From: NORP23 sp050302475
GTDB lineage: Bacteria; Pseudomonadota; Alphaproteobacteria; Rhodobacterales; Rhodobacteraceae
DNA: 64,000 bases
Reading direction: 5' to 3'
Assembly (NCBI GenBank): GCA_050302475.1
Contig: JBNLBF010000012.1
Span: 24,484 to 88,483, forward strand
Shown: one piece after another, positions 62,352 to 64,000 of the stretch
Layout of the letters: each line of letters opens with the position of its first letter
Position numbering within the stretch: position 1 is the first letter of the stretch
Position numbers and translations under genes: made by a program
The notes under the pieces: model-generated
The model's input: the letters and a program-made list of their open reading frames with translations, nothing else
What the model was told of the DNA's origin: nothing
The model's database searches: none

Positions 62352-62376
62352 CCCCTCCGCCCGCTGGGCGAAGGGG
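62352..62376 (-). repeat. Intercistronic hairpin between narK and narG
   Basis: CCCCTCCGCCC (62352-62362), GCT loop and GGGCGAAGGGG (62366-62376) pair with one mismatch. No T-run follows on the minus strand, so an mRNA stability or processing signal is more likely than a terminator. Confidence 0.6.
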
Positions 62377-62382
62377 TAGCGA

Positions 62383-63774
62383 TTAGCAGGAGACGGGTGC
62401 GGATTTACGGCTGTAGAACGCCCAGGTGATGACAACGCAGACCGCGTAGAAGGCTGCGAAGAACCACAGGGCGGCGTTCGGTCCGCCAGTCAGTCCGATG
62501 GATGTCCCGTAAGCTTTGGGGATGAAGAACGCGCCGTAAGCAGCGATGGCGGATGTGAAGGCCACAATCGCGGCACTTTCCAAACCGATCTGTTTTTCAA
62601 GATCGTTACCCGAAAGATTGGGCATGAGTTCTGGAACCTGTTTACCCATAATCGCCGGGATCATCTGGAAGGTGGAGGCATTGCCAACACCGGTCAGGAA
62701 GAACAGCGCCATGAAGCAGGCAAAGAAGCCCCAGAAGTTGCCCCCTACCCCGTCCGTTGGCAGGAATTGGATTACGCCAACGACCGCGATGATCATGCAC
62801 AGGAATGTCCAGAAGGTTACGCGACCGCCGCCAAATTTGTCCGAAACCCAACCGGTTGCTGCGCGGCTAAGCGCCCCAACAAGCGGGCCAAGGAAGGCGT
62901 AGGACAGCACGTTAATGTCTGGAAACTGTGTTTTGATCAGCAGCGGGAAGCCAGCGGAGTAGCCGATGAAGCTGCCGAAGGTTCCGGTGTACAGAATACA
63001 CATAATCCAGTTGTGGAAGCGTTTGAAAATGATCGACTGATCTTTGAAGCTTGCCGAGGCTGACGCGATGTCGTTCATGCCGAACCAGGCCGCGATGGCG
63101 GAAACGGCGATGAACGGGACCCAGATGTAACCAGCGTTCTGCAGCCAAATTTTGCTGCCGTCATCCAGAACCTGTGGTTCCCCACCGATCGAGCCAAACA
63201 CGCTCATAACGATGACCATCGGCACAACAAACTGCATGACTGATACACCGAGATTCCCTAGGCCAGCGTTCAGCGCCAGCGCATTCCCCTTGACTTTTTT
63301 CGGGTAGAAATACGCGATGTTGGCCATCGAAGACGCAAAGTTTCCGCCGCCAAAACCGCACAACAATGCAAGGATCAGGAAGGTGACATAGGATGTTTCC
63401 GGATTTTGCACCGCCAGTCCAATCCCGATAGCAGGCAGTAGCAGTGACGCCGATGATAGCGTAGTCCACAGACGCCCGCCGAAAATCGGGATCATGAAGC
63501 TGTAGAAGATGCGTAATGTCGCCCCGGACAGGCCGGGCAATGCCGCCAGCCAGAACCGTTGGCCAACGGTGAAATCAAACCCGATGGCGGGCATTTTGGC
63601 CACAACAACCGACCAGACCATCCAGACGGAAAACGCCAGCAAGAGGTTCGGGATCGAAATCCACAGGTTGCGTGTGGCAATGGCTTTGCCAGTTGTGTTC
63701 CAGAAAGCCTCGTCCTCTGGGTGCCATTCGGTGAGGGTGTGGCGGTTATTTAGTCGGGCAGCAGATGCAGACAT
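62383..63774 (-). CDS. narK: Nitrate/nitrite transporter, NarK family (MFS)
   Basis: A 463-residue inner-membrane transporter with 12 helices. The family signature GFGGGNFASSMANIAYFYPKK (nitrate signature 1) and LGNLGVSVMQF, and a second signature near GVGNASTFQMIPAIM (nitrate signature 2), are both present. The N-terminal WHPEDEAFWNTTGKAIATRNL is of the NarK2 type that exchanges nitrite for nitrate. The gene before it is probably another NarK, which in Paracoccus is fused with this type; here the two are separate. Confidence 0.93.
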   Translation of the reverse strand: MSASAARLNNRHTLTEWHPEDEAFWNTTGKAIATRNLWISIPNLLLAFSVWMVWSVVVAKMPAIGFDFTVGQRFWLAALPGLSGATLRIFYSFMIPIFGGRLWTTLSSASLLLPAIGIGLAVQNPETSYVTFLILALLCGFGGGNFASSMANIAYFYPKKVKGNALALNAGLGNLGVSVMQFVVPMVIVMSVFGSIGGEPQVLDDGSKIWLQNAGYIWVPFIAVSAIAAWFGMNDIASASASFKDQSIIFKRFHNWIMCILYTGTFGSFIGYSAGFPLLIKTQFPDINVLSYAFLGPLVGALSRAATGWVSDKFGGGRVTFWTFLCMIIAVVGVIQFLPTDGVGGNFWGFFACFMALFFLTGVGNASTFQMIPAIMGKQVPELMPNLSGNDLEKQIGLESAAIVAFTSAIAAYGAFFIPKAYGTSIGLTGGPNAALWFFAAFYAVCVVITWAFYSRKSAPVSC

Positions 63775-63803
63775 GATGTCCTCCGTTTCTGCGATTAAGG
63801 GGT

Positions 63804-63825
63804 GGCGACCCGGTATCGGGTCGCC
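63804..63825 (-). repeat. Intercistronic hairpin between the two narK genes
   Basis: GGCGACCCG (63804-63812) and CGGGTCGCC (63817-63825) form a perfect 9-bp stem with a 4-base loop. On the minus strand no T-run follows, so it is probably for mRNA processing. Confidence 0.55.
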
Positions 63826-63834
63826 AGAATGTTG

Positions 63835-64000
63835 TTACTCAGCTGGTTTTGGATGAGGCATTGCGGGCACATCCGAGAGATGTGTGTCGCCTCGCATTTC
63901 AGGATATTTTGCCCGTTCCATCCGCCGGATCGCGACATGCATCCAGATGGTGCTGATCGCGACGATCATGAACATCAGCATAAAGACCACGGACCAGACT
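63835..64000 (-). CDS. Second NarK-family transporter, C-terminal end (cut by window edge)
   Basis: The reverse strand from the right edge to TAA at 63835 encodes about 55 residues: a hydrophobic helix (VVFMLMFMIVAISTIWMHV) then a polar tail (AIRRMERAKYPEMRGD) ending HPKPAE. Position upstream of narK and the pattern of one C-terminal helix with an RRMER tail fit NarK1-type nitrate/proton symporters. The rest lies outside the window, so this is by context. Confidence 0.6.
   Translation of the reverse strand, partial: VWSVVFMLMFMIVAISTIWMHVAIRRMERAKYPEMRGDTHLSDVPAMPHPKPAE

Noticed and set aside
1..64000. Search by eye for tRNA, rRNA, CRISPR arrays, IS elements and phage genes
   Set aside because: I found no clover-leaf-like tRNA, no repeat-spacer array, no transposase or integrase and no terminal repeats; this is a visual search, so small RNAs could be missed.

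Overview
The window looks like a chromosomal segment of a marine-type alphaproteobacterium, most likely a Rhodobacterales (roseobacter-group) member. This rests on the gene repertoire: the Anbu operon, a PstS-OmpA fusion, a nar cluster with an embedded prolyl isomerase, a fused FdsG-FdsB formate dehydrogenase, AtmA-type ABC exporter and many ABC uptake systems. Codon usage in coding regions is GC-rich. I saw no rRNA, tRNA, CRISPR array, insertion sequence or phage gene.

Layout. 1-5.5 kb: start of mfd, an ATM1-type ABC exporter, an acidic LysM envelope protein, and a LOG-family hydrolase. 5.4-12 kb: RarD-type permease, Fe/Mn superoxide dismutase, a DMT permease, and the Sec accessory operon yajC-secD-secF-tauE, with a clear terminator between yajC and secD. 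12-13 kb: a compact arsR-SRPBCC-small membrane protein operon behind a perfect 17-bp inverted repeat. 13-21.4 kb: two M20 metallopeptidases divergent from a complete Opp/Dpp-type ABC importer. 21.4-27.7 kb (minus strand): molybdenum hydroxylase operon (FAD, 2Fe-2S and Moco subunits) with XdhC, a MocA-like cytidylyltransferase and a terminal MoaD-like sulfur carrier, plus a HAD hydrolase. 27.8-33.5 kb (minus): sugar ABC importer with a Gfo/Idh dehydrogenase and a sugar isomerase/epimerase. 33.8-38.7 kb: RND efflux adaptor and pump. 38.7-43.1 kb: NAD-dependent formate dehydrogenase. 43.3-44.9 kb: eight-cysteine mini protein and an ornithine/lysine-type decarboxylase with a long structured leader. 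44.9-50.5 kb: PAP2-LssY membrane phosphatase, then the Anbu operon (ATP-grasp, alpha-E, transglutaminase, proteasome-like Anbu). 50.7-53.8 kb: secreted beta-helix protein and PstS-OmpA fusion. 54.2-64 kb: respiratory nitrate reductase operon narK-narK-narG-narH-narJ-narI-PPIase-carbonic anhydrase, running off the right edge.

How the genes work together. Two Moco-dependent systems (formate dehydrogenase and nitrate reductase) and a third molybdenum hydroxylase make this a molybdenum-rich region. Formate oxidation could supply NADH to a respiratory chain that ends in nitrate when oxygen is low. The Opp importer, the M20 amidohydrolases and the hydroxylase together look like a salvage route for an amide- or peptide-like, possibly N-heterocyclic, compound. 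The sugar ABC/Gfo-Idh/epimerase operon looks like an oxidative sugar or glycoside pathway.

The best candidate for poorly described biology is the Anbu operon. It pairs a minimal proteasome-like protease with a probable peptide-forming ATP-grasp/alpha-E pair and a transglutaminase-like protease. The ATP-grasp gene appears to start at a non-canonical ATT codon. Other points worth attention are the carbonic anhydrase in the nar operon, the MoaD-like protein ending the hydroxylase operon, and the formate dehydrogenase locus lacking its usual FdsC and FdsD genes.
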